A stretch of DNA of 19,096 bases from contig QEUW01000109.1 in the NCBI GenBank assembly GCA_003577005.1, forward strand, positions 1 to 19,096, read 5' to 3'. Below are positions 1 to 6,877 of this stretch, one piece after another. The position numbers were made by a program, and so were the translations under genes. Under the pieces are notes generated by a model that searched no databases, was not told where the DNA came from, and worked only from the letters and a program-made list of their open reading frames with translations. Each line of letters starts with the position of its first letter. Within the stretch, counting starts at the first letter, position 1. This stretch comes from Chloroflexota bacterium (GTDB taxonomy: Bacteria > Chloroflexota > Anaerolineae > Caldilineales > Caldilineaceae).

Positions 1-31
1 CCGATCCGTCCAATCCGCGGTCTATTTCGGG

Positions 32-727
32 TCAAAATTGAATTCGCTTAAACTCCTCCGCATATTCGACCTCGTACTTCTCTCCCACCTTTTTTAGGCG
101 TTCCCGCATCCGTTCATCCAGCTTTTGACGGTCCGTTCCCACCTGGCTAATGTGGTGCGAGAGGGCGGCAATGCGACGGTCGATGGTCTCGGTCACATCT
201 TCAAAGTAGTCGGGGTTGTCGGTCCAAAAGAGATAGATCTCTTTGACGCGCCACGGCTCCTCGTCGCCCACCAGTTGCTCGCCAAAGATATGCCACTCGC
301 GCGCCGACCAGACGCCATCGAGCGCCGCAAAACCGGCGGCGCGATGGTCGGGGTGGAGTTGGTAGTGCCGCCAGGGATCGATACCCAGCACGATATGGGG
401 TTTGTACTTGCGGATGAGGTGGGCGATCTGCCGGCGCAGCTCGATGGTGTTGTCGAGGATGCCGTCGGGGTGGCGCAGAAAGATTACCTCCTTGACGCCG
501 ATCTCCTCCGCGGCCGCCCGCTGTTCCTCCTCGCGCTGCGTCGCCAACTGGCCGGGGCGCACATTGGGGTCCTTGCTCCCTTTGTCGCCGCTGGTGAGCA
601 GCACGTACATGATCTCTTTGCCGGCCAGCGCCCACTTGGCGATCGTGGCGCCCGCGCCAAATTCAGGGTCGTCGGGGTGGGCCGCGATGACCATTACCCG
701 ATCCAAAGACTCAGTTGTGTTTGTCAT
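32..727 (-). CDS. PIG-L (LmbE-like) family deacetylase
   Basis: The 231-residue protein matches the usual length of bacterial PIG-L/LmbE zinc-dependent N-acetylglucosaminyl deacetylases. The signature AHPDDPEFG lies at residues 16-24 (H17, D19/D20 and E22 region) and the second metal motif HPDHRA at 125-130. Family members remove acetyl groups from GlcNAc-type sugars or small glycosides such as mycothiol or bacillithiol precursors. No signal peptide is visible, so it is probably cytoplasmic. The start is the ATG at 727, placing the motif at its normal N-terminal position; no strong Shine-Dalgarno sequence precedes it. It is divergent from the GntR/sugar cluster and may share that cluster's biology (amino-sugar removal), but this is inferred from position only. 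The fold and class are clear; the substrate is unknown. Confidence 0.93.
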   Translation of the reverse strand: MTNTTESLDRVMVIAAHPDDPEFGAGATIAKWALAGKEIMYVLLTSGDKGSKDPNVRPGQLATQREEEQRAAAEEIGVKEVIFLRHPDGILDNTIELRRQIAHLIRKYKPHIVLGIDPWRHYQLHPDHRAAGFAALDGVWSAREWHIFGEQLVGDEEPWRVKEIYLFWTDNPDYFEDVTETIDRRIAALSHHISQVGTDRQKLDERMRERLKKVGEKYEVEYAEEFKRIQF

Positions 728-886
728 GGTTGCTTAGAGGGTTGCTTACAAGATGTTTGGAAATTCTGCACGATGACCCCAAGACCGCGCCATGCGAGAC
801 GAGGGTAGCGTGGCCTTCCGCTGGGGAAGGATGTACGCCTGGGATCCGTCAACCGTTGGGAACATGCTCCGCAAGATATAAGCCAG

Positions 887-916
887 ATTATACGCTCAAG
901 ATGATTGATCCACCAA
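887..916 (-). promoter_or_regulatory. Candidate sigma-70 promoter for the PIG-L gene
   Basis: Read on the minus strand, TTGGTG (916-911) and a perfect TATAAT (892-887) are separated by 18 bp. It points toward the PIG-L start about 160 nt downstream. The -10 is consensus but the -35 matches only partly, so this is a candidate. The rest of 728-960 shows no convincing gene: the open frames there have no family features. A small 6-bp hairpin (CCTTCC/GGAAGG, 814-830) lies in the would-be leader. Confidence 0.35.
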
Positions 917-960
917 CATACCTGGCGCGTGACGAAGCATTGCTGGAATTGAGCCCCTGG

Positions 961-1110
961 CAGATCTCAGGGCTTCTCAAAAGTTAGGCGAGAGGGTGAG
1001 AGCCACGAATTCTCAGGAAGACGCGGATTGACACTGCTTGAGCCAGATCCGTCTCTTTCTGGCCATCCACGGTTCTTGGACGCACGTTTGAAAAGCCTAG
1101 GCAAATCTGT
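961..1110. repeat. Imperfect long palindrome of about 150 bp
   Basis: The outer arms, beginning CAGATCTC at 961 and (reverse complement from 1110) CAGATTTG, share most of about 24 positions, including GGCTT-TCAAA. Inside, a second complementary pair is visible: GACGCGGAT near 1020-1028 and ATCCGTC near 1048-1054, with a one-base bulge. The intervening sequence is also weakly complementary. The whole block can fold into one long interrupted hairpin ending about 10 bp upstream of the GntR -35 box. It could be a decayed non-autonomous element or an intergenic palindromic repeat. No target-site duplication was recognised. Confidence 0.4.
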
Positions 1111-1119
1111 TTTTGGGGC

Positions 1120-1148
1120 TTGACAGCTTGTTTGTGTTACTATATAAT
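1120..1148 (+). promoter_or_regulatory. Consensus sigma-70 promoter of the GntR-led operon
   Basis: TTGACA (1120-1125) and TATAAT (1143-1148) are both perfect consensus hexamers separated by exactly 17 bp. Transcription should start around 1155, leaving a leader of about 55 nt before the ATG at 1210. Such a strong core promoter in front of a regulator gene suggests that it is normally held down by a repressor, consistent with the palindromes lying on its -10 box. Confidence 0.85.
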
Positions 1149-1163
1149 CGATTATCGATAATC
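1144..1163. promoter_or_regulatory. Nested palindromic operator over the -10 box and start site
   Basis: Two perfect palindromes overlap here: ATAATCGATTAT (12 bp, 1144-1155) and GATTATCGATAATC (14 bp, 1150-1163). Together they form an array of ATCGAT cores covering the -10 hexamer and the expected transcription start. This is the classic position for a repressor that blocks RNA polymerase. The adjacent GntR/FCD gene is the natural candidate binder, implying autoregulation relieved by a pathway metabolite. The binding assignment is inference; the palindromes are exact. Confidence 0.7.
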
Positions 1164-1209
1164 TTATACGTTGTTGTTATTGCTTCTCCTCCCCGAACAC
1201 CATTCATAC

Positions 1210-1902
1210 ATGTCAAATAAAAATACGAACGCGCCAGATGGCCAGTCTGGGTTGAATCGCCAGGTGCTGCGAGATGATATTAAGGAGTTTCTGATTGATG
1301 CCATTCTGCGCGGCAAATTCCAGCCGGGCGAGCGCCTGACCGAATTGACGCTTGCTCGCCAGTTGGGGGTGAGCCAGGCGCCGATTCGCGAGGCCCTGGG
1401 CCATCTAGAGCTAATGGGATTTGTCCAGTCGATCCCCTATAAGGGCACCTATGTCCGCAAGCACTCGCCCGAGCAGTTGTGTGACATCTATACGGTGCGG
1501 GCCTGGCTGGAGGCACTGGCCGGTCATCTCGCTGCGCCCCGGCTGACCGAGCAGGATTTACAGGAGCTGGCGGAGCTGGTAGAGCGCATGGTAGAGCACG
1601 CGCGCACGGGTAATGCCCATGACTTCTACAAAAGTGATTATGCCTTTCACCAAATCATCATCCGTGTTGCCAACAACAGCATGTTGACCCAGTTGTTTGA
1701 CATGCTGCAATACGCTTACTGGACATTTGCATCTACCCTCTTGTTAGACCACGACCTGGTCTACCTGGCAACCCGCCACTATCGCGTGCTGGAGGCGCTG
1801 CGCAAACGTGATGCAGAGCTGGCTGCCCAAGTGCTACGGGAACATATCGAGGAGTTGATCGCACCCGTGGCAACACAAACCGCAATCCACAAGGAACCCT
1901 GA
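1210..1902 (+). CDS. GntR-family (FCD/FadR subfamily) transcriptional regulator
   Basis: The 230-residue protein has an N-terminal winged helix-turn-helix (about residues 17-84, recognition region LARQLGVSQAPIREAL) and a C-terminal all-helical FCD ligand domain. The FCD metal/ligand residues appear as D143, H147, H190 and H212. FCD regulators typically sense sugar acids or other carboxylates and act as repressors. The ATG at 1210 is preferred over an in-frame TTG at 1171, which would add a low-complexity leucine stretch and sit only about 16 nt from the predicted transcription start. No clear Shine-Dalgarno sequence is seen. The next gene begins 3 nt after its stop, so the regulator is the first gene of the catabolic operon. 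Confidence 0.93.
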   Translation: MSNKNTNAPDGQSGLNRQVLRDDIKEFLIDAILRGKFQPGERLTELTLARQLGVSQAPIREALGHLELMGFVQSIPYKGTYVRKHSPEQLCDIYTVRAWLEALAGHLAAPRLTEQDLQELAELVERMVEHARTGNAHDFYKSDYAFHQIIIRVANNSMLTQLFDMLQYAYWTFASTLLLDHDLVYLATRHYRVLEALRKRDAELAAQVLREHIEELIAPVATQTAIHKEP

Positions 1903-1905
1903 TCG

Positions 1906-2628
1906 ATGGCACGCCGCATTATCGACCTGAGTATGGCTGTCCACAATGACATGATGGTTTTCCCCCGTGTCATTCGCCCCGCGCTGCTCATGTATGAAGA
2001 TTGGGAAAAGTTTGCCCAAGGGATCGGCGCCGCCCAGTATGGTGTTACGTCGCTCACCGCCAGTTGCCTGACCGTACTGGGTGACCATGTCGGCACCCAT
2101 ATCGATGCGCTGAAACATATCGTTCCGGACGCCCCCGGCCCCGAGGGAATTCCGCTCGAATATTGCTACGGGGATGGGGTGCTATTGGATTTCCGCCACA
2201 AAGAAAATGGAGCCGGGATCGGGGTAGCAGACCTGGAAGAGGCGCTGCACAAGATCAACTACACGATCAAACCCCTCGATATCGTCTTTATTTGGACCGG
2301 TGCAGGTAGCTATAACCATCAGGAGTCGTATCTGCGCGAACACTGTGGGATGACGCGTGAGGCGACCTTGTGGCTGATCGAGCAGGGGGTCAAGGTGATG
2401 GGGATCGATGCCATCACCTTTGACCCGCCGGTGTGGGCAATGTTCGAACGCCAGCAATTCTGGGAGGCCCACCGCGTCATGTGGGAGCGAGAGTACTATC
2501 ACATCGAAAACCTGTGCAATCTCGACCAGATCCCCCGCCCGTACGGCTTTACGGCTGTGGTCTTGCCCATCAAATGGGTGGGGACGACCGGCGCGCCGGT
2601 GCGAGCGGTTGCCATTGTCGAAGAATGA
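1906..2628 (+). CDS. Cyclase family protein (kynurenine formamidase-like metal hydrolase)
   Basis: The 240-residue protein carries the cyclase-superfamily signature HxGTHxDxxxH as HVGTHIDALKH at residues 61-71, which supplies metal ligands. The proline usual within this motif is replaced by leucine (L69). The family includes kynurenine formamidase, isatin hydrolase and many uncharacterised hydrolases. The N-terminus, ending in IDLS, is typical. The ribosome site AAGGAA (1891-1896) lies inside the end of the regulator gene, and only 3 nt separate the two genes, so they are co-transcribed. In a sugar cluster a lactone or amide hydrolase role is plausible but unproven. No tryptophan-catabolic genes are nearby, so kynurenine is unlikely as the substrate. 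Confidence 0.88.
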   Translation: MARRIIDLSMAVHNDMMVFPRVIRPALLMYEDWEKFAQGIGAAQYGVTSLTASCLTVLGDHVGTHIDALKHIVPDAPGPEGIPLEYCYGDGVLLDFRHKENGAGIGVADLEEALHKINYTIKPLDIVFIWTGAGSYNHQESYLREHCGMTREATLWLIEQGVKVMGIDAITFDPPVWAMFERQQFWEAHRVMWEREYYHIENLCNLDQIPRPYGFTAVVLPIKWVGTTGAPVRAVAIVEE

Positions 2629-2633
2629 AGCAG

Positions 2634-2668
2634 TAAATGGTCAATTGTCAATCGTCAATTGTGAATGG
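2634..2668 (+). repeat. Heptad array A (cyclase / isomerase gap)
   Basis: Five 7-bp units run without interruption from 2634 to 2668, starting 5 nt after the cyclase stop codon. The units fit TNAATNG; TCAATTG occurs at 2641-2647 and 2655-2661. Because CAATTG is itself palindromic, the two copies can pair across an 8-nt loop, but there is no separate complementary arm as in the other arrays. The array ends before the ribosome site AAGGAG (2685-2690) of the next gene. The same words recur in array F about 14 kb away. Confidence 0.75.
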
Positions 2669-2698
2669 GATTGCGAGGGGCGATAAGGAGATTGCAGG

Positions 2699-3688
2699 AT
2701 GAGAGTGGGACTAGATGCGCACACGTTGCGGTCGCTGAATCTTGATCTGTTGGGTTTGCTTGACCAAACCATTGCCCTGGGCCTGGAGGGGCTCCATTTT
2801 TCGGCCAGAGCCTTGCTCGACCAAGACGAGGCGCAGCGACGCCAGTTTCTGGACAAGGCGCGTGCCCACCACCTGTATCTGGAACTGGTTGGTTATGGCG
2901 TCAATCCCGGCCAGAGCGGCAAGACGGTAGCGGAGATGGTGGAACAGTGGAAGCCACTCTTTCCGCTTGCGGCTGAGATCGGCTCGCCGATCCTCAACAC
3001 CTGTTTTGGCCTTCTCAAAGAGCGCACCTTCACTTCCCCCACCCTGGCCGAACAACTCGAACTGACGAAGACGGTTCTGCGCGAACTCAGCAAAATGGCC
3101 GCCGACTACAACGTAATCGTCACGATGGAGTTGCACGTTGACCTTACCTCCCTGGAGCTGACCCAACTCATCGAAATGGTGGACTCCCCTTACGTGGGTG
3201 TCAATCTGGATACGGCCAATGCGTTGGGCCTGTTGGAGGACCCGCTCGAGGCTGCTCGCAACCTCCTGCCCTATGTCCATACCACCCACTTCAAGGATAC
3301 CTGCATCTACCCGACTGCGGAAGGGTACAACTGGCTGGGCGGGGCGCCGTTGGGGCGTGGTCTGGTCGATCTGCCGGCGATTGTGGAGATGCTCTACACC
3401 GCTAACCCCAACATCAATCTGAACATCGAAGATAGTGGCGGTTTTATCCCGATCCCGCTGTACGACACAGCCTTCCTGGAGAGTTTTGGCGACCTCACCC
3501 CGCAGCGCATGGCGCGCCTGATTCAACATTTGTGGCAGGGCGAGCAACAACTCCGCACTGGCTTGCACCCCCGGCCCGAGGAATCCAAATTGGTCGATTG
3601 GGCGGCGGTCATCCCCGCTCGGCTGCCGTACAATGTGGACTACGCCCGTCGTTTGCGTGATGATGTGGTTGCCCGACACAACACTTAG
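2699..3688 (+). CDS. Sugar phosphate isomerase/epimerase family TIM-barrel protein
   Basis: The 329-residue protein belongs to the AP-endonuclease-2-like (xylose isomerase-like) TIM-barrel group. The likely divalent-metal ligands are E144 (in MELHVDLTS), D171 (in NLDTAN), H197 (in HTTHFKD) and E244 (in NIED), in the usual strand order. The group contains ketose 3-epimerases, inosose dehydratase, hydroxypyruvate isomerase and 3-keto-glycoside lyases. The start at 2699 is supported by AAGGAG 8 nt upstream. It is somewhat longer than the common 260-300 residues because of an acidic/aromatic C-terminal extension (about residues 255-329). It lies in the operon between the cyclase and a Gfo/Idh/MocA dehydrogenase, suggesting it acts on an oxidised sugar intermediate. 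The exact reaction is not assignable. Confidence 0.88.
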   Translation: MRVGLDAHTLRSLNLDLLGLLDQTIALGLEGLHFSARALLDQDEAQRRQFLDKARAHHLYLELVGYGVNPGQSGKTVAEMVEQWKPLFPLAAEIGSPILNTCFGLLKERTFTSPTLAEQLELTKTVLRELSKMAADYNVIVTMELHVDLTSLELTQLIEMVDSPYVGVNLDTANALGLLEDPLEAARNLLPYVHTTHFKDTCIYPTAEGYNWLGGAPLGRGLVDLPAIVEMLYTANPNINLNIEDSGGFIPIPLYDTAFLESFGDLTPQRMARLIQHLWQGEQQLRTGLHPRPEESKLVDWAAVIPARLPYNVDYARRLRDDVVARHNT

Positions 3689-3749
3689 TGAAGAGTGAGG
3701 GGTGATAAGTGAATTTCACTCCTCACTCTTCACTTATCACTCTTCACTG
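3687..3749 (+). repeat. Heptad array B, inverted pair (isomerase / dehydrogenase gap)
   Basis: Nine contiguous 7-bp units: four of form RGTGANN (3687-3714) followed directly by five complementary units of form NTCACTN (3715-3749). The first unit shares two bases with the isomerase stop codon TAG (3686-3688). The arms are reverse complements with a few mismatches and can pair in several registers; the first 12 bases of the left arm match the far end of the right arm exactly. There is almost no loop. The array ends 42 bp before the GAGGA ribosome site of the next gene. Confidence 0.88.
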
Positions 3750-3806
3750 CACTCAATAGGCTTTTGCGATTCGTCAGTCACACAGCAACCAGAGGAACTG
3801 AAAACG

Positions 3807-4862
3807 ATGAACCACTATCGGGTCGGCATCATTGGCTGTGGTCGCATTTCCCGCTTTCATGTCAACGGCTACCGGCGTGTGCCACAAGTGGCGGTGGTGG
3901 CAGGCGCCGAACCGGAACCTACCATCCGTGCTGGCTTTGGCCAGGAGTTTGGCATTTCTGCGCTGTACGCAGATTATCGCGAGATGTTGGCCGAGGAGCC
4001 ACTTGATATCGTCAGTATCTGCACCTGGCCGCCGCTCCACGCCGAGATGGTCTGTGCTGCCGCCGAAGCCGGTGTCAAGGCGATTATTTGCGAGAAACCG
4101 ATGGCCGTGAACCTGCAAGAGGCGGACAGGATGCTTGCAGCGTGCGAACGTTCCGGTACACTGCTGCTTGTCAGCCATCAGCGCCGTTTTCATCCTTGCT
4201 ACCGTACCGCGCGCGATCTGGTTGCCGGTGGCGAGATCGGCGAGTTGGTGCAGGTGCATGGCATCTGTATGGGCGATCTGTTGACCGACGGCACCCACAA
4301 CATTGATCTCTTGCGCTTCTATGCCGGCGACCTGCCGATCAAGTGGGTCTTTGGCCAGATCGACGTCGGCGAAGTCAAGTACCGCTACGGCCACCTGACA
4401 GAAAGAGGCGCTATTGTCCATTTTGAATTTGCCAGTGGCGTGCGCGGCCTCATGGAGCTGGGTTCGGCCGCACCGCGCGCCTATCAGAAAGCCTACTTGC
4501 AAGGCACCAAGGGCCTGATCGAGGTGGGCGGCGATGGCGACCCGCGCCTGAAAGTGCTCCGGCCTGGGCAGGATGAACCGCTCATGATCGAGCCGTCCGC
4601 AGACAGCCCCTTCAGTCCCTTCCAATTCGAGGTCGAAGCGCTGCTCCAATCGTTGGCAGAAGGCGTCGAACATCCGTTGGCGGGCAAACAGGCGCGGGCC
4701 AATCTGGAAGTGTTGATTGCCGCGTTTGAATCTGCCCGGCGTCGTACCGTCGTAGAATTGCCCATCGCCGTCACCGATCACCCGTTGGAAAAGATGATCG
4801 AACAGCTACCCATCGCACCTGAGATCGAGGGGGAACGCCGTAAGCTGCGTCTGGGCGTCTGA
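3807..4862 (+). CDS. Gfo/Idh/MocA family NAD(P)-dependent oxidoreductase
   Basis: The 351-residue protein has an N-terminal Rossmann domain with GIIGCGRIS (7-15), the conserved EKP motif (96-98, catalytic-lysine region) and a C-terminal substrate domain containing GTHNIDLLR (162-170), with the usual active-site histidine at 164. The family oxidises or reduces sugars, inositols and sugar acids, often at C3. The frame is open upstream to 3702, but that stretch is translated heptad array B. The ATG at 3807, 10 nt after GAGGA, begins directly at the nucleotide-binding strand and is clearly the true start. Pairing with TIM-barrel proteins on both sides fits an oxidation followed by isomerisation or elimination. 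Confidence 0.93.
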   Translation: MNHYRVGIIGCGRISRFHVNGYRRVPQVAVVAGAEPEPTIRAGFGQEFGISALYADYREMLAEEPLDIVSICTWPPLHAEMVCAAAEAGVKAIICEKPMAVNLQEADRMLAACERSGTLLLVSHQRRFHPCYRTARDLVAGGEIGELVQVHGICMGDLLTDGTHNIDLLRFYAGDLPIKWVFGQIDVGEVKYRYGHLTERGAIVHFEFASGVRGLMELGSAAPRAYQKAYLQGTKGLIEVGGDGDPRLKVLRPGQDEPLMIEPSADSPFSPFQFEVEALLQSLAEGVEHPLAGKQARANLEVLIAAFESARRRTVVELPIAVTDHPLEKMIEQLPIAPEIEGERRKLRLGV

Positions 4863-4950
4863 GACCAAGACTGCGAGGAGGGGGTAACTGCTTATCTAAG
4901 CGAGGCTGAGTCATTGCAAACAACCGTGGGAACCGAGGAGGAATGGAATC

Positions 4951-5709
4951 ATGGCAGACCTGGATGGCAAAATTGCCCTGGTGACAGGCGCCCGGCGGGG
5001 AATTGGCCGCGGGATCAGCCTCGAGCTTGCCCGTGAAGGCGCCGATGTTGCCATCAACGATGTCGAGGGCCAGGCACAGGCCGAGTCTGTAGCCGAGGAA
5101 GTCCGGGCGTTGGGGCGCCGGGCCATCGTCGTCATGGCGGATGTCGCCAAACCCGACCAGGTGCAGGCGATGGTGGAGCGCGTGGTAGCCGAACTGGGTG
5201 GGTTAGACATTCTGGTCAACAACGCCGGGGTTGAGTCGATCATCCCTGTCCTTGAGATCACACCGGAAGAGTGGGAGCGCGTCACCCATATCAACTTGAA
5301 GGGTGAATTTCTCTGTGCCCAGGCGGCAGCCCGGCACATGGTCGCCACGGGCAACGGCGGGACCATCATCAACATCGGTTCGGTCCAGGCAGGCATGGTA
5401 TTGCCCGGGCGCACCCACTATGCGCCCAGCAAGCGCGCGGTCGAGGCGCTGACCGCCAACCTGGCCGCTGAACTGGCGCCCCACAACATTCGGGTCAACT
5501 GCGTCCACCCCGGCCTGATCGACACCGATATGACCAGTTGGGTGATGAAAGACCCCCACATACTGCCCGTTGTGCTGGACAAAATCGCCCTCAAGCGAGC
5601 GGGCCAGCCCAGTGAGATCGGCCACGCCGTCGCCTTCCTCGCCTCGGACAAGGCCAGCTATATTACAGGGCAGTCGCTGTACGTGGATGGCGGCTTTCGC
5701 ATCTTATGA
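4951..5709 (+). CDS. Short-chain dehydrogenase/reductase (classical SDR, FabG-like)
   Basis: The 252-residue protein shows all classical SDR elements: the cofactor glycine motif TGARRGIG (12-19), NNAG (90-93) and the catalytic S144, Y157 and K161 (YAPSK). The C-terminus ends in the common YVDGGF pattern. Annotation pipelines would call this FabG or glucose 1-dehydrogenase. In this sugar cluster an alcohol/ketone step on a sugar or sugar acid is more likely than fatty-acid synthesis. D37, in INDVEG at the end of the second strand, is compatible with NAD preference. A strong AGGAGG (4936-4941) precedes the ATG by 9 nt. The 88-bp gap before it holds no heptad array. Confidence 0.94.
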   Translation: MADLDGKIALVTGARRGIGRGISLELAREGADVAINDVEGQAQAESVAEEVRALGRRAIVVMADVAKPDQVQAMVERVVAELGGLDILVNNAGVESIIPVLEITPEEWERVTHINLKGEFLCAQAAARHMVATGNGGTIINIGSVQAGMVLPGRTHYAPSKRAVEALTANLAAELAPHNIRVNCVHPGLIDTDMTSWVMKDPHILPVVLDKIALKRAGQPSEIGHAVAFLASDKASYITGQSLYVDGGFRIL

Positions 5710-5710
5710 G

Positions 5711-5788
5711 CGTAGAACGTAGAGCGTAGAACGTTGGAACGTCCTCGACATGCTCTTTTGTTCTACGTTCTGCATTCTGCGTTCTCCG
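5711..5788 (+). repeat. Heptad array C, inverted pair (SDR / IolE-like gap)
   Basis: Starting 2 nt after the SDR stop, three exact 7-bp units of form CGTAGAR (5711-5731) are followed by an 8-nt variant. After a spacer of about 21 nt come four complementary units of form TTCTNCR (5761-5788). CGTAGAA and TTCTACG are exact reverse complements, so the arms can form a stem. The array ends just before the AGGGGGG ribosome site of the next gene. Confidence 0.85.
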
Positions 5789-5804
5789 TTCAGGGGGGAC
5801 AACG

Positions 5805-6656
5805 ATGAAAATCGGTCACACTGGAATCACCTGGGGCATCCCGGGTGATGTGGAGCAGGCATACTGCGACACTGCCGAACTAGGCTATCTTGGCTTCGAG
5901 ACCTTTGCCCGGACGATTCAGGCGTGGAACGAGAAGCCAGGGGGGTATCGCAGCCTGGTTGAGCGCTATGGCATCCCCACCGGCGCTGCGTATTGCTATA
6001 AAGAGTGGATCGACCCTGCTACCGCGCAGGAAGAGCTGGAAGCCGCCCAACGCGAAGCGGATGCGTTGCGCGAACTATCCGGCAGCAGCACATTGGTCGT
6101 ACAGGGGGGGCGCCGGCCCGCTGGCGGGTACACGATGGATCAGTTCCAGCGTCTTGCAGATGCGCTCAATGCGGTCGGTGAATATTGCCGCAGCCTGGGT
6201 CTGGCGGTGGGGCTGCACCCGCACACGGGCACGGCCATCGAAACCCGCGCCGACATCGACACCATTCTTGAGTTGGTCGACCCGGCGCTGGTCGGCTTTG
6301 CGCCCGATACAGGGCAGATCGCCAAAGGGGGCAGCGATATCCTCGAAGTGTTGCGCACCTACCGTGATCGCATTGTGCATGTCCATCTGAAAGACTGGAA
6401 CGGCAAGTACGAGCGAGATCCAGCAGGCAAAGAGATCGATGCCAGCGGATATGTAAATTACGAACCAGTGGGGAACGGTGTGCTGCCCATGCCGGCCATC
6501 CTGGGGATTCTTACGGGTGGTAACAGCTTTAGCGGCTGGATCAACGTAGAGCTGGATGGTACGGCGAATGCCCCCCGCCCCCCGCGGGAGGCAGCGGCAA
6601 TGAGTCGCCGGTATCTGGGAGAAGTGTTGGGGGATCGGGTTGCCTGGCGGGTGTAG
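5805..6656 (+). CDS. IolE-like TIM-barrel protein (sugar phosphate isomerase/epimerase family)
   Basis: The 283-residue protein resembles inosose dehydratase (IolE) more than the gene at 2699 does. It has HPHTGTAIET (138-147), PDTGQIAKGG (167-176) and HVHLKDWNG (192-200). Predicted metal ligands are E146, D168, H194 and E249. IolE dehydrates 2-keto-myo-inositol. However, related proteins act as epimerases or 3-keto-glycoside lyases, and the other iol genes are absent here, so the specific name is withheld. The ATG at 5805 follows a purine-rich AGGGGGG at about 7 nt. It is the last gene before the promoter region of the transporter genes. Confidence 0.88.
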   Translation: MKIGHTGITWGIPGDVEQAYCDTAELGYLGFETFARTIQAWNEKPGGYRSLVERYGIPTGAAYCYKEWIDPATAQEELEAAQREADALRELSGSSTLVVQGGRRPAGGYTMDQFQRLADALNAVGEYCRSLGLAVGLHPHTGTAIETRADIDTILELVDPALVGFAPDTGQIAKGGSDILEVLRTYRDRIVHVHLKDWNGKYERDPAGKEIDASGYVNYEPVGNGVLPMPAILGILTGGNSFSGWINVELDGTANAPRPPREAAAMSRRYLGEVLGDRVAWRV

Positions 6657-6695
6657 GCCGGGCGCCGGGCCATTGTTGCTGCGCCAACACGGCGA

Positions 6696-6724
6696 TAGAC
6701 ACCCGTTTGCGCCTGTGATATACT
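6696..6724 (+). promoter_or_regulatory. Candidate sigma-70 promoter for the sugar ABC transporter genes
   Basis: TAGACA (6696-6701) and TATACT (6719-6724) each match five of six consensus positions and are separated by 17 bp. The site is in the 221-bp gap before the binding-protein gene, implying that the transporter can be transcribed separately from the upstream enzymes. The predicted leader is about 145 nt long and carries the palindromes listed next. Confidence 0.55.
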
Positions 6725-6798
6725 CTGAACTGCCACAGCCGCTCCTACTGTGCGCGACTCCCTTGTTCGTGTTGAGATGATGCTTCCCATCCGTTGGT

Positions 6799-6830
6799 GT
6801 GTACACGTCTAATTTGTGTCCTGTATACAG
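6799..6830. promoter_or_regulatory. Two palindromes in the transporter leader (possible operators)
   Basis: GTGTACAC (6799-6806) and CTGTATACAG (6821-6830) are perfect palindromes with centres 23 bp apart, about two helical turns. GTATAC/GTAC-centred palindromes are typical of several GntR/FCD operators, so these are candidate sites for the cluster regulator or another repressor. They differ from the ATCGAT-cored palindromes at 1144-1163, which argues against one protein recognising both. Confidence 0.4.
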
Positions 6831-6877
6831 CAGCGATATCGTTTCACCGATTTGCTTTTTCACAAGGAGGAACTATG

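Noticed and set aside
715..987. Small open frame (90 codons) in the divergent spacer
   Set aside because: There is no ribosome site or recognisable domain, and it overlaps the 5' end of the PIG-L gene, the candidate promoter and the palindrome.
1171..1209. TTG start giving a 243-residue GntR protein
   Set aside because: It would add a poly-leucine segment and lies almost on the predicted transcription start and operator; the ATG at 1210 gives a normal family N-terminus.
2711..3679. Long minus-strand frame opposite the TIM-barrel gene, and similar frames at 3774-4781, 6941-7975 and plus 14647-15609
   Set aside because: All are full shadows of genes with clear catalytic motifs; their translations lack family features and reflect GC-rich codon use.
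3702..3806. N-terminal extension of the Gfo/Idh/MocA protein through array B
   Set aside because: The extension translates the repeat, is rich in Ser/His/Leu repeats, and precedes a proper ribosome site and a start directly at the Rossmann strand.
5711..5788. Array C as a REP element with GTAG head and a RAYT transposase
   Set aside because: GTAG occurs only as part of the heptad word; there is no single conserved REP-type hairpin shared among the arrays and no RAYT gene in the window.
5805..6656. Naming the gene iolE and the region a myo-inositol operon
   Set aside because: The motifs resemble IolE, but iolC, iolD, iolB and iolJ equivalents are absent, and related barrels catalyse other reactions.
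6794..6877. Upstream GTG start for the sugar-binding protein
   Set aside because: It would place 28 residues before the twin-arginine signal; AAGGAGG directly precedes the ATG pair at 6875/6878.
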